Assembly: GCA_963667575.2 (NCBI GenBank)
Contig: CAXXHY010000010.1
Coordinates: 1 to 64,000 of the forward strand
DNA: 64,000 nucleotides
Direction of reading: 5' to 3'
Source of the DNA: G963665495 sp963667575
GTDB taxonomy: Bacteria > Desulfobacterota > Desulfovibrionia > Desulfovibrionales > Desulfovibrionaceae
Every line of letters starts with the position of its first letter. Positions within the stretch are counted from its first letter, which is position 1. The notes under the pieces are model-generated. The model was not told the origin of the DNA. It made no database searches and was given only the letters and a program-made list of their open reading frames with translations. This document shows, one piece after another, positions 7,187 to 16,059 of the stretch. The position numbers were made by a program, and so were the translations under genes.

Positions 7187-7210
7187 CATTAGATGAGTTG
7201 TCATCTAATG
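7187..7210. promoter_or_regulatory. Operator palindrome at marR start
   Basis: A perfect inverted repeat, CATTAGATGA and TCATCTAATG, separated by GTTG. Size and symmetry fit a MarR dimer site. It covers the first possible ATG (7193) and ends just before the ATG used here (7214), so the regulator likely represses its own operon. Confidence 0.8.
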
Positions 7211-7213
7211 ACA

Positions 7214-7672
7214 ATGAATTCAATTGATGTAAAACGCGATACGCAGATTGGTCTTTCGCTCATAGCCGTGGGCCAATCCTGGAAGCGTCTCTTCAGGCAG
7301 GCAATGGCGGATCAGGGGCTCAGCAACATTCCGGTGCTGCCTCTTTCCACGTTGTTTCAGGAGGGAGACGGCATAAGGCAGCACGAACTGGCTAGGCGCC
7401 TGGGCGTGGAAAACACGGCAGTGGTCCGTGTGTTGTACAATCTCGAGCAGGACGGGCTTGTCTGGCGGGAGGAAGACAGCAGCGACAGGCGGGCCAAGCT
7501 GATTCGTCTGACGGACAAAGGGCGGGAACTGGCCGAGCGTATTGTCGCAATACGTATCACCATGCGCCAGGAAATGCTTGCGGATGTGAGCGTAGAGGAT
7601 ATTCAGGCCACTGAACGTCTTCTTGCCAAAGTTGAAAAAGCCATTGCCGCCAGAATGGACCTTAGCAAATAA
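7214..7672 (+). CDS. MarR-family transcriptional regulator
   Basis: A 152-residue winged-helix repressor. The core runs LSTLFQEGDGIRQHELARRLGVENTAVVRVLYNLEQDGLV (helix-turn-helix) and REEDSSDRRAKLIRLTDKGRELAE (wing with the family's D-x-R-x-K/R pattern), followed by a dimerising C-terminal helix. In-frame ATGs at 7193, 7208 and 7214 are possible; none has a clear ribosome site. I prefer 7214 because the upstream two lie in the operator palindrome. The gene ends 21 bases before an aromatic-acid efflux operon on the same strand, so it probably senses aromatic or phenolic compounds and controls that operon and itself. Confidence 0.9.
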   Translation: MNSIDVKRDTQIGLSLIAVGQSWKRLFRQAMADQGLSNIPVLPLSTLFQEGDGIRQHELARRLGVENTAVVRVLYNLEQDGLVWREEDSSDRRAKLIRLTDKGRELAERIVAIRITMRQEMLADVSVEDIQATERLLAKVEKAIAARMDLSK

Positions 7673-7693
7673 CTTTCTTCCCTTCGTACCAGT

Positions 7694-9730
7694 ATGCCTG
7701 TTTCTTCCGTACTTCATTCTATTAAAGCGTTTATTGCCGCGGCTCTGGCCCTGGGCATCGCATTGCATTGCAATCTGGTGAATCCGTATTGGGCCATGAG
7801 TACGGTGTATATCGTCAGCAATCCCCTGTCCGGAGCAAGCGCCTCAAAGGCCGCGTATCGTATGCTCGGTACGCTCATTGGCGGTGCCATGACCGTGGTC
7901 ATGATCCCGGCTTTGGCAAATTCTCCCGAGCTGCTTTCTGCCGGGCTCATCGGCTGGGTTGCTTTGTGCGCCTACATTTCGCAGCTGGATCAGACTCCCC
8001 GCAGTTATGTGTTTCAACTTGCCGGCTACACGGTTCTTGTGGCCGGGCTTCCCATAATTGACTCGCCCACCGAAGCTTTCAGCTATGTTGTATCCAGAGT
8101 CGAGGAAATCGGCCTGGCCATCATCTGTGCGGGGCTGGTCAACCGGATCATATTTCCGGACCATGTCGGGCCGGTAGTAGTCAAGCAGATCAATAAGTGG
8201 ATGGACAACGTCACCCAGCTTGCCGCCGACATCATGCGCGGCCAGCTGGACGTTGAAAAGACGCGGCGCGAATGGCTTGCCCTGTCGGGCGGCATGGTAT
8301 CCATGCGTACCCTTGTGACCCATGTCGCCTATGATGCGTCCCATCACAGGGAGCTGGCCGGACTTCTGCGCGGGTTGCAAAACAGAATCCGGAAGTTGCC
8401 TCCGATTCTGTCTGCGATTGAGGACCACGTCTCGCAGCTGGCCGGCAATCCGCGAGCCGAAATTGCTGTGAAGCCTCTGCTGGAACATACGGGGAGCTGG
8501 GTCGCGGATGGCACAGGCTCATCCGAAGAAAACTACCGGAAATTGCTGACTGAAGCCCATACTCTTGAAAAACAATCCCTTACCGACATGGGGACAGATC
8601 TGCTGACCGCCAGCCTGGCGCATCGTACGCGGCAGTTCATTGCGGTCTGGCACGAGTGCTCTGTGCTGTACGAGGATTTGCGCCAGGAAAAGGTTTCCTC
8701 CCGTTCCCAAAAGCTTATGGACCAGACCGGCAGCATCAAATTTTTTCGGGACCACGGGCTGGGGCTGGAAGCGGCAATCGCCACCATTATTTCCATCGCT
8801 GTTCCCTTGTGGTTCTGGTTCGCCACGGCCTGGCCGCTGGGCATGGTGGTGGCGCAGATGTCGGGGGTTTTCTGTTGCCGCTGGATAGGAATCGACAATC
8901 CCGTATTCGTGCTGCGCAAGACCGTACACGCAGTGGTGATCACCGGAGTGGTGGCGCTCGTACTCAATTTTACCGTACTGACGACAATTACGGATTACGG
9001 CACATTGCTCGCCGTATTGGGACTTTTGCTGATTCCTGCCGCTTCTCTGCGTGCAACGATTACCCAGCGGCTCATGGGCATATTGTTCTGCGTTTTCCTG
9101 CCCATCATGCTGGGCATAGAGACGCAGATCACCGATGACTTCCAGAGCCTGTTGACAGCTGATTTGGGGCTCGTATTTGGAACCACCTGCTGCCTGATCA
9201 TCATCAATCTCGTAAAAAAGACCGGAGCCGAGGCGCGTGCGCACCGTCTGCTTCACACCGGATGGAGAATAGTCGCGGACATGGCTGACAATCCGACGTT
9301 GCACCATGGGAGAAGATTGCAGCGACTGCTCGACCTGGTTTCTTTCTGGGCATCCCGGCAGGTAGCGCTTGCGCCGGATTCGCCTTTGAGAAAATACGAT
9401 CTGCTGCGGGATCTGCGAATGGGAAATAATCTGATCCAGCTTCAGAATCTTACTCAGCGAACTTCGCAGACAATCCGGCGTTCGAGTGCCGAGCTTTGCG
9501 GAGCAGTGGCCAGGTTTTACCGGAAGGGGCAAAGGGACCGCGACCGTGTTGTTCTGATGGAGAAACTGGAAAAATGCTGGAGAGAAATTTGTAATGATCC
9601 GAACCGGCAAAGGTCCCGCCGGATGCAGGCGTTGTTGATTGCCATGCAGCTGTGTCTTGGACCTGGCCAGACCGCCACGGAACCTGCTGTTCCGGTTCGA
9701 AGACCCTTATGGGAGCTATCAAATGCATGA
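7694..9730 (+). CDS. aaeB: AaeB-type aromatic acid efflux pump subunit (FUSC family)
   Basis: A 678-residue inner-membrane protein with the duplicated layout of the FUSC/AaeB family: an N-terminal membrane block (about 1-170, with YWAMSTVYIVSNPLSGASASKAAYRMLGTLIG, the family signature), a cytoplasmic region, a second membrane block (about 350-510) and a soluble tail. In E. coli AaeB pairs with AaeA to export p-hydroxybenzoic acid and related compounds. Here it is followed by an AaeX-like and an AaeA-like gene, overlapping the former by eight bases. The ATG at 7694 has no strong ribosome site. Expression is likely controlled by the MarR gene before it. Confidence 0.88.
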   Translation: MPVSSVLHSIKAFIAAALALGIALHCNLVNPYWAMSTVYIVSNPLSGASASKAAYRMLGTLIGGAMTVVMIPALANSPELLSAGLIGWVALCAYISQLDQTPRSYVFQLAGYTVLVAGLPIIDSPTEAFSYVVSRVEEIGLAIICAGLVNRIIFPDHVGPVVVKQINKWMDNVTQLAADIMRGQLDVEKTRREWLALSGGMVSMRTLVTHVAYDASHHRELAGLLRGLQNRIRKLPPILSAIEDHVSQLAGNPRAEIAVKPLLEHTGSWVADGTGSSEENYRKLLTEAHTLEKQSLTDMGTDLLTASLAHRTRQFIAVWHECSVLYEDLRQEKVSSRSQKLMDQTGSIKFFRDHGLGLEAAIATIISIAVPLWFWFATAWPLGMVVAQMSGVFCCRWIGIDNPVFVLRKTVHAVVITGVVALVLNFTVLTTITDYGTLLAVLGLLLIPAASLRATITQRLMGILFCVFLPIMLGIETQITDDFQSLLTADLGLVFGTTCCLIIINLVKKTGAEARAHRLLHTGWRIVADMADNPTLHHGRRLQRLLDLVSFWASRQVALAPDSPLRKYDLLRDLRMGNNLIQLQNLTQRTSQTIRRSSAELCGAVARFYRKGQRDRDRVVLMEKLEKCWREICNDPNRQRSRRMQALLIAMQLCLGPGQTATEPAVPVRRPLWELSNA

Positions 9731-9929
9731 TTTTAATATATATGGAGTTTTTGTCCCAGGACTGGCGATTCTGGCCTGCATTGCGCTGGCCATGAACCAC
9801 CTGCTTGGGCATTTTCTGGAAAAACTCGGGCTGTACCGTATGGTTTGGCACCGTCCGCTATTCAATCTCGCACTTTACGTGAGCCTTCTTGGGCTGAATC
9901 TGATTATCTACAACAGGTACTTGCAATGA
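9723..9929 (+). CDS. aaeX: AaeX-type small membrane protein (DUF1656)
   Basis: A 68-residue protein with two hydrophobic segments (VFVPGLAILACIALAMNHLL and PLFNLALYVSLLGLNLIIY), matching the DUF1656 proteins that sit between pump and fusion protein in aae-type operons. ATG 9723 lies inside the end of aaeB, and its TGA overlaps the following aaeA ATG (ATGA), so all three are translationally coupled. The exact role of AaeX proteins is not settled. Confidence 0.88.
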   Translation: MHDFNIYGVFVPGLAILACIALAMNHLLGHFLEKLGLYRMVWHRPLFNLALYVSLLGLNLIIYNRYLQ

Positions 9930-10813
9930 AATTGATTTTGAAAAATGCAGGCCGCGTTTTACTGACCCTGGCCATGCTGGTGTGCGCGGGGGTATTGGGC
10001 CGCCATCTCTGGCAATTTTATATGGAAGCCCCCTGGACACGGGATGGCCGCGTTTGTGCCGATATCGTGCATATCACTCCGGATGTGTCCGGTTTGATTC
10101 AGGATGTCATGGTCAAAGATAATCAGTTCGTGCACAAGGGAGACGTTCTGTTTCGTATTGATCTGAAGCGTTTCACCCTGGCTCTTGAAGAGGCCAGGGC
10201 GGAGGTGACGCGGACAAAGGCGGCGCTTGCCATGGCAAAAAAGGATTTCGACCGCTACGATGCGTTGGTATCGAAACAGGCGGTGAGTCTGCAGACCATG
10301 CAGGAGGCCGAATCCGAATTGAAGCAGGACCAGTCTTCGTATGATAACGCCGTTGCGGCCATGAAACTGGCCGAACTCAATCTGGAACGCGCGACCGTGA
10401 AGGCCACAGTCAACGGCAAGATAACAAACTTTTCCGTACGTCCGGGCAACTATGCGCAGTCCGGGGAGGCCATAGCGGCTTTAGTGGATTCGGAATCATT
10501 CTATGTTGCCGGTTACTTCGAAGAAACAAAGCTGCATAATATCCATCCCGATGATCCGGTGCGCATAGACCTGATGGGAGAAAGCGAGCCGTTGTTTGGG
10601 CATGTCGCGAGCATATCCAGCGGTATTCAGGATCAGGACAACGACAATTCCGGCCTGCTGGAGTCGGTAACTCCGACTTTTTCCTGGGTCCGGCTGGCAC
10701 AGCGTATTCCCGTACGCATTGCCATTGATAAAAATCCCAAGAATATTAAATTGATAGTGGGCCGTACAGCAACGGTGAGCATTATGGAGGATAAACGGAT
10801 CGACGTAAGTTGA
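9926..10813 (+). CDS. aaeA: AaeA-type membrane fusion protein (HlyD family)
   Basis: A 295-residue periplasmic adaptor with one N-terminal membrane anchor (LLTLAMLVCAGVLGRHL). The start ATG overlaps the aaeX stop. Lipoyl-like halves appear as DIVHITPDVSGLIQDVMVKDNQFVHKGDVLFRID and ATVKATVNGKITNFSVRPGNYAQSGEAI, flanking an alpha-helical hairpin (about 80-150), then a beta-barrel domain (YVAGYFEETKLHNIHPDDPVRIDL). It should link the AaeB pump to an outer-membrane channel; none is encoded nearby. Confidence 0.9.
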   Translation: MKLILKNAGRVLLTLAMLVCAGVLGRHLWQFYMEAPWTRDGRVCADIVHITPDVSGLIQDVMVKDNQFVHKGDVLFRIDLKRFTLALEEARAEVTRTKAALAMAKKDFDRYDALVSKQAVSLQTMQEAESELKQDQSSYDNAVAAMKLAELNLERATVKATVNGKITNFSVRPGNYAQSGEAIAALVDSESFYVAGYFEETKLHNIHPDDPVRIDLMGESEPLFGHVASISSGIQDQDNDNSGLLESVTPTFSWVRLAQRIPVRIAIDKNPKNIKLIVGRTATVSIMEDKRIDVS

Positions 10814-10859
10814 GAGCAAGGTGCAGGAAAACTGCTGGTCCTTTGCAAGGGAATTTTTC

Positions 10860-10890
10860 AGGCCTGGAGGTTGAATCCGGGCCTTTCTTA
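10860..10890 (+). terminator. Probable terminator of aae operon
   Basis: Stem AGGCCTGG/CCGGGCCT with one G-T pair, followed by TTTCTTATTTC. It lies 47 bases after the aaeA stop. Confidence 0.6.
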
Positions 10891-10918
10891 TTTCATATCC
10901 GTAAAACCTATTGCTATG

Positions 10919-11668
10919 TCACTGCCGAATACGCAGCAGGTCGTCAGTGAATGCGGGAGGCATGCATTGAAAGAGCAGAAGCGGTGCGGGCAGGAGAGAG
11001 TGTGGGGACTGGAAAAGTTCCAGGTCGATATTGTCGCGCGTACGAAGGGCTATTCCCGAAGGCAATCCAAAATCATAACTTTCATTGAGTCCGCCATGTT
11101 GCAGAACACTTTGGTAGAGGCTGGGGCCCAGTTTTCCTTGAAGCAGACGGTAGAAAATTTCCTTGGTTATCAATGGTGCCAGTATGGAAATATCCTCAGG
11201 CGTGTTCAAGGCGTCCAGAAGTCGGATGAAGGCATCCAGCATCGAGGTGTTGATGCCGTTGATCAGACAGCCTCGGTCTTGTGGCTGTGCCAGGACGGGC
11301 ATGCAGTTTTCAGCGATCAATTGTGCCAATGTCCGCAGATCCAGAGTCATGATCAGACCCAGCAGAGGTTTTTCGGGATTGACTCTGATTACATTGAGCA
11401 CACTTGCGAAATCAGCGGCCATGAAGAGATAACTCTGTAGTTGCGCGGAACACTCATCATCTTCGCCCCTGTCCTGGGCCAGCTCCTGTATCAGCAGACA
11501 GACACCGGGTTCAAGCCATTCCGATGACGCGGTTTGTTTATTGTATCCCGTACCTGATGCCGGTATCAGCAGATAGTTTTTTTCCCCTATCCACCTGGAA
11601 ATACGCTTCACAAGGGCACATCCGGCTTCTTTCATATTTGCGTACGTTAATGTTGTATGAGCAGGCAT
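10919..11668 (-). CDS. AraC-type regulator remnant: N-terminal domain without HTH
   Basis: A 249-residue product with a strong ribosome site (GGAGG) before ATG 11668. Residues 15-190 align throughout with the AraC_N sensor domain of the intact neighbour at 11837-12784, for example NVIRVNPEKPLLGLIMTLDLRTLAQLI against NVIEASPETPLLGLVLKFDLHVLAQLM, and EDISILAPLITKEIFYRLL against KDIPVLAPLILKEILYRLL. After about residue 200 the similarity disappears and the expected pair of DNA-binding helices is missing; the tail reads as out-of-frame sequence. It is most likely a decaying paralogue that cannot bind DNA. A retained ligand-binding or dimer-interfering role is possible but unsupported. Confidence 0.7.
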   Translation of the reverse strand: MPAHTTLTYANMKEAGCALVKRISRWIGEKNYLLIPASGTGYNKQTASSEWLEPGVCLLIQELAQDRGEDDECSAQLQSYLFMAADFASVLNVIRVNPEKPLLGLIMTLDLRTLAQLIAENCMPVLAQPQDRGCLINGINTSMLDAFIRLLDALNTPEDISILAPLITKEIFYRLLQGKLGPSLYQSVLQHGGLNESYDFGLPSGIALRTRDNIDLELFQSPHSLLPAPLLLFQCMPPAFTDDLLRIRQ

Positions 11669-11836
11669 TGCATCCTCCAGTTTACAGAGACTGGCAGAAT
11701 TTCACTAAAAATGAGAATAAAGATAACCAGTATGCCTTATCTCAAGAGTGACACAGTTCGAATTTGCGTGGTCTACAGACCGAAAGATAGATAGCGCATT
11801 GTTTTGAAAACATGACGATATTGCTGTTCCCGGACC

Positions 11837-12784
11837 TCAGGCCTGGTTGGCAGAAGTTTCGTATGTCCCCATTTGCGACAACTTTTTCATGTCCTGCAGT
11901 GGCGGCGCTCCGAATTGACGACGATATTCGCGGCTGAACTGCGAAGGACTTTCGTAACCCACCTGAAAAGCCGCACTGGTCGCATCCAGTCGTTCCATGA
12001 CCATCAGTCTTCTGGCCTCGTGCAAGCGCATCCATTTTTGATACTGAAGCGGACTCATTGCCGTCAGCGCCCGGAAATGATGGTGAAAAGTCGATGTGCT
12101 CATGCCTATCTGCCTGGCGAGGACATCCACCTTGAGGGAGCTGGCGTAATTTTTTCTCAACCAGTCGATGGCCCGGGCGATCTGGGAGCTGTGGCTTCCT
12201 GCAGATACGATTTGTCGCAGGTGCGCACCTTGTTCTCCCAGAAGCAGGCGATACAGAATTTCTTTCAGAATAAGCGGCGCCAGGACAGGAATGTCTTTCG
12301 GTGTGTCCAAAAGGTCGATCAGACGCAGGAAAGCATTGAGTACGGGGGCATCTATTTCACTGATGTTCATGCCCCGGCCCGATTTCTGCGGGCGGGTAAT
12401 GGTCAGATTGCTGTCCAGCATCAGCTGCGCCAGGACGTGCAGGTCAAACTTCAGAACCAGCCCGAGAAGGGGGGTCTCCGGGCTCGCTTCAATGACATTG
12501 AAGACCACAGGTAATCCCACGGATGTGATCAGATAGTTGTTTGCATCGTAAATGTACTCCTCATTGCCGAGGTTCACGCGTTTCGCGCCCTGAGCAACCA
12601 GACAAATCGAGGGCTCGTATACGCCGCTGGTCTGTTCGGTGGTTTCTTCATATCTGGCGAGTATGAGTCCGGGGATGGGAGTCTCCAGCCTGCGTGTTTT
12701 TTCTGTCCATCTGGCAAGTCTATGGGCAAGCTCCTGGCGCGATGCCTCCAGGAGACTTGTATCTGTATTGTTTAAAACGTTCAT
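11837..12784 (-). CDS. AraC-family transcriptional regulator (AraC_N type)
   Basis: Start set at ATG 12784, with GGAGAAAGGAT just upstream; a longer frame lacks this. The 315-residue protein has the AraC_N sensor domain (about 20-190, with YEPSICLVAQGAKRVNLGNEEY) and a C-terminal double helix-turn-helix (about 215-300: LKVDVLARQIGMSTSTFHHHFRALTAMSPLQYQK and SAAFQVGYESPSQFSREYRRQFGAPP). Regulators of this subtype frequently sit beside aldo/keto reductase and short oxidoreductase genes and activate them. Here the reductase cluster starts about 520 bases away in the divergent direction. Confidence 0.9.
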   Translation of the reverse strand: MNVLNNTDTSLLEASRQELAHRLARWTEKTRRLETPIPGLILARYEETTEQTSGVYEPSICLVAQGAKRVNLGNEEYIYDANNYLITSVGLPVVFNVIEASPETPLLGLVLKFDLHVLAQLMLDSNLTITRPQKSGRGMNISEIDAPVLNAFLRLIDLLDTPKDIPVLAPLILKEILYRLLLGEQGAHLRQIVSAGSHSSQIARAIDWLRKNYASSLKVDVLARQIGMSTSTFHHHFRALTAMSPLQYQKWMRLHEARRLMVMERLDATSAAFQVGYESPSQFSREYRRQFGAPPLQDMKKLSQMGTYETSANQA

Positions 12785-13304
12785 ATCCTTTCTCCGTTTT
12801 TTTATTACGGTAACAGAGCCGGATATTTTCAAACAACAGTTCCTTCAGAAATAAAGACAATCAGGCAAAAAACTCGGAGGATTGTTCCATTTTATCCTGT
12901 CCGGGGTCTCGGAGAGCGTAAAGGCATCTCTTCTGAGGAATGCGTATTCCGGGGCAACACCTTTTTTTCTTCAAAAAAGTCCTGCCAGGTCTTGAAATGT
13001 GGTGCGGGCAAAAAGATTGGGCAAAAGGCTTCCGTATCTCATTAACAATGAAAATGAGGTGTTTCAGAGAATCAGGCAACAATATGACAGGATTTGTCTA
13101 CCCTGTTTTTGCAGACAATATATAATGAAAACTTCAATGAGACGGCGACGGGATGTTTTTTCGGGCAATAATTCGTTCTTGTTTTGATCAACGAACAGCG
13201 GCCTCAGTAAACCCTTGAAGCCATTGGGCGCTGCCGTTTTCAGTATCAGTACAATACAGTCATACGTTGGAGCATACTCCCGACGTTACAATAAGGAGAG
13301 CATC
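12785..13304. other. Divergent intergenic region between araC-type and reductase genes
   Basis: No convincing gene is present. A TATAAT-like box lies near 13120, preceded by a weak inverted repeat TTGTCT...AGACAA, and could be the reductase promoter or an AraC target. The reductase ATG at 13305 has a good AAGGAG site. Confidence 0.4.
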
Positions 13305-14289
13305 ATGCAGAAAAGACAATTGGGAAAAAACGGATTGGTAGTTTCGGCCGTGGGCCTCGGATGCATGGGGATGAGCCATGGATATGGCCCGGCAGCGGAT
13401 AAAAACGAGATGATCGCCTTGATCCGCAGGGCTGTGGAAAAGGGTGTGACTTTTTTTGATACCGCCGAAGTCTACGGTCCGTATGACAATGAAAATCTGG
13501 TGGGGGAGGCTTTGGCCCCGTTCAAAGGACAGGTTGTTATTGCCACCAAGTTCGGCATTCAGATGATTGACGGCAAACAGGTGCTCGACGCCCAAACCCG
13601 CTGCCATCAGAACCTCCGTTGAAGGCTCGCTCAAACGTCTTGGAGTTGAAGCATTGGATCTCTACTACCTGCACCGCGTGGATCCAGAGGTTCCCGTCGA
13701 AGAGGTTGCCGGGACCATGAAAGAACTCGCGGGTGAGGGCAAGGTCAAACATTGGGGGTTGTCCGAGGCCGGTGTTGAGACCATTCGCAAGGCCCATGCC
13801 GTTCTGCCTTTGACTGCCATTCAGAGCGAATATTCCATGATGTGGAGGCAGCCGGAAGAACAACTGCTGCCTGTACTGGAAGAACTGGGCATTGGTTTTG
13901 TTCCTTTCAGCCCCTTGGGCAAAGGATTTCTGACCGGCAGATTCGACAAAAATTCCACCTTTGCCAAGGATGATTTCCGCAGCATTGTTCCTCGCTTCAA
14001 ACCTGAGAATCTGGATGAAAACCAGGTTCTGGTCCGGCTTGTAAAGGATATTGCGGAGGACAAAGACGTTACTCCCGCTCAGATTGCCCTGGCCTGGGTA
14101 CTGGCCCAAAAGCCCTGGATCGCTCCTATTCCCGGCACAACCAAAATGCAGCGTATGGAAGAAAATACGGATGCTGCCGAAGTGGAGTTGACCGGACAGG
14201 AACTCAAGGATTTGAACAAGGCTCTTGCCAGGATCAAGATTGCCGGAGATCGCTATCCGGCGGAGTTCGCCAAACGGGTGGGAAAATAG
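13305..14289 (+). pseudogene. Aldo/keto reductase split by a +1 frameshift
   Basis: Two adjoining frames together make one complete reductase of about 327 residues. The first (from ATG 13305, good AAGGAG site) has GLGCMGMSHGYG and the catalytic Asp/Tyr of FFDTAEVYGPYDNENLVG, then the catalytic Lys in VVIATKFG. The second frame carries RTSVEGSLKRLGVEALDLYYLHRVDP and the NADPH end with PIPGTTKMQRMEENTDAA. They join if one C is removed from the CCC at 13591-13593, which restores VLDAKPAAIRTSV. As read, translation stops 34 codons short of the middle of the barrel. It is either a true single-base insertion or a sequencing error in a short homopolymer. The family is the YakC/AKR13 type. Confidence 0.85.
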
Positions 14290-14354
14290 AACAGCATTGC
14301 CCGGCAATAGGGAAATCTTTTTCTTGCCGGACTCAAAATTTATAAGGAGTTATC

Positions 14355-15497
14355 ATGCTTAAAAAACTCGGATTCGGCTGTATGCGTTTGCCCTTGTTGA
14401 ACAAGGAAGATCAGACCGCAGTGGATATGGAAACATTGAATACGCTGGTGGATACTTTTCTGGAAAAGGGGTTCACCTATTTTGATACGGCTTTGACCTA
14501 CCACAGTTACAAAAGCGAGGAATTCGTCAGGGAAGCTTTGGTAAAAAGACACCCGCGCAGTGATTTTTTGCTGGCCACCAAGTTGCCTCCCCGTATGCTC
14601 AAGGCAGAAGAGGATCACGAAAAAATATTCAACGAGCAGTTGATAAAATGCGGCGTGGATTTCTTTGACTATTATCTGCTGCACAATATCGGCGTCAGCG
14701 CTTATCAGAAGGCTGTCAAATACAACTCCTTTGCCTTTGTGCAGCGTATGAAGAAGCAAGGCAAAATCCGTAATGTGGGCATGTCCTTTCATGACACACC
14801 CGAGCTGCTGGAGGAAATTCTGGAAGCTCATCATCAGGACCTGGATTTCGTGCAGCTGCAGATCAATTATATCGATTGGGAGAATCCCGGCATTCAATCC
14901 CGGCGTTGTCATGAAGTGGTCCTCAAATACGGGCTGCCCATCATCGTCATGGAGCCCTGTAAGGGCGGCAATCTGGTCAATGTTCCGGACAAGGCCGCAG
15001 AGCTGATGCGCGCCTATGATCCGGATGCTTCAATACCCTCCTGGGCCATTCGTTTCGCAGCCAGCCAGGAAGGCGTGTTCATGGTTTTGAGCGGCATGAA
15101 CACCCTGGAACAGGTGCTGGACAACACCTCGTACATGACGGATTTCCAGCCGCTGAAAAAGGAAGAATACGAAATCATCGATAAAGTTACGGATCTGATC
15201 AATGCCGATACGGCCATTGCCTGCACCAACTGCCGGTACTGCGTGGAACACTGCCCAAGTGATATTCCCATTCCGGATTACTTCGCCCTGTACAACAGCA
15301 CCAAACGGGCTACCACGAACAATATTTCAAGCCAGTTCGTCTATTATCTGAACCTGTCCTCAAAACACGGCAAGGCTTCGGATTGCATTGCCTGCAAAGC
15401 CTGCGAACAGGCCTGTCCGCAGCATTTGCCTATTTCCGAACTGATGAAAGACGTTTCCGAGACCTATGACAACGGCCCCGGATTGCCCACCAAGTAA
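14355..15497 (+). CDS. Aldo/keto reductase with C-terminal 4Fe-4S domain
   Basis: A 380-residue fusion protein with an AAGGAG site. Residues 1-280 form an aldo/keto reductase barrel (LGFGCMRLPLL, YFDTALTYHSYKSEEFVREAL, LATKLPP, DYYLLHNI). Residues about 285-370 carry two ferredoxin-type clusters, CTNCRYCVEHCP and CIACKACEQACP. Such proteins are common in anaerobes and are thought to couple aldehyde or quinone reduction to ferredoxin-type electron flow. It follows the frameshifted reductase and precedes a flavodoxin with a 13-base gap, so a redox operon is likely. The substrate is unknown. Confidence 0.9.
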   Translation: MLKKLGFGCMRLPLLNKEDQTAVDMETLNTLVDTFLEKGFTYFDTALTYHSYKSEEFVREALVKRHPRSDFLLATKLPPRMLKAEEDHEKIFNEQLIKCGVDFFDYYLLHNIGVSAYQKAVKYNSFAFVQRMKKQGKIRNVGMSFHDTPELLEEILEAHHQDLDFVQLQINYIDWENPGIQSRRCHEVVLKYGLPIIVMEPCKGGNLVNVPDKAAELMRAYDPDASIPSWAIRFAASQEGVFMVLSGMNTLEQVLDNTSYMTDFQPLKKEEYEIIDKVTDLINADTAIACTNCRYCVEHCPSDIPIPDYFALYNSTKRATTNNISSQFVYYLNLSSKHGKASDCIACKACEQACPQHLPISELMKDVSETYDNGPGLPTK

Positions 15498-15510
15498 AAG
15501 GATACGAATC

Positions 15511-16038
15511 ATGGAAGACAAAAAAATACTGATAGCGTTTTATTCCCGTGCCGGATTCAACTACCGGGGAGGGCAGATCGTGGACCTTCCCGTAGGCAAT
15601 ACGGAAGTGGCGGCAGCCACTATTCAGAAGCTGACCGGAGGTGATCTTTTCAAGATCGATACCGTGGCTTCCTATCCGGCCGACTATCATGAATGTACGG
15701 AAGTGGCCAAAGACGAACTGCGCACGGCTGCGCGTCCGGAACTGGTAGCCAATGCGGATGTTACGGAGTACGACGTAATTATTTTGGGCTATCCCAACTG
15801 GTGGGGAACCATGCCCATGGCCGTATGCACTTTTTTGGAAGGTGCTGATTGTATTGGCAAAACTATCGCTCCATTTTGTACGCACGAAGGAAGCGGTATG
15901 GGGCGTAGTGAAAAGGACATCAGAAAATTCTGTCCTGGCGCAAAGATTCTGAACGGACTGGCCATTCGGGGCTCCGATACGGACCATGCCGAAAGCCAGA
16001 TCGCCGGATGGCTCAAAGACCAGGGGCTGAGCAAATAA
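15511..16038 (+). CDS. Flavodoxin-like protein
   Basis: A 175-residue cytoplasmic flavodoxin-type protein. ATG 15511 is preceded by AAAAGGAT. It has the FMN-site layout: AFYSRAGFNYRGG near the start, YDVIILGYPNWWGTMPMAV (aromatic FMN-contact loop) and FCTHEGSGMGRSEKDI. The WWG motif is typical of the flavodoxin_4 type seen with aldo/keto reductases. It lies between the Fe-S reductase and an FMN reductase-like gene on the same strand, so it may carry electrons between them. It is homologous to the Tat-exported protein at 17065-17700. Confidence 0.88.
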   Translation: MEDKKILIAFYSRAGFNYRGGQIVDLPVGNTEVAAATIQKLTGGDLFKIDTVASYPADYHECTEVAKDELRTAARPELVANADVTEYDVIILGYPNWWGTMPMAVCTFLEGADCIGKTIAPFCTHEGSGMGRSEKDIRKFCPGAKILNGLAIRGSDTDHAESQIAGWLKDQGLSK

Positions 16039-16059
16039 AGCCCTGCAAGGAGCAATGAT

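Noticed and set aside
8519..9610. A 363-codon minus-strand frame inside the aaeB gene
   Set aside because: It is antisense to a clear FUSC-family protein with strong motifs.
12861..13082. A 73-codon minus-strand frame between the AraC and reductase genes
   Set aside because: No ribosome site, no recognisable pattern.
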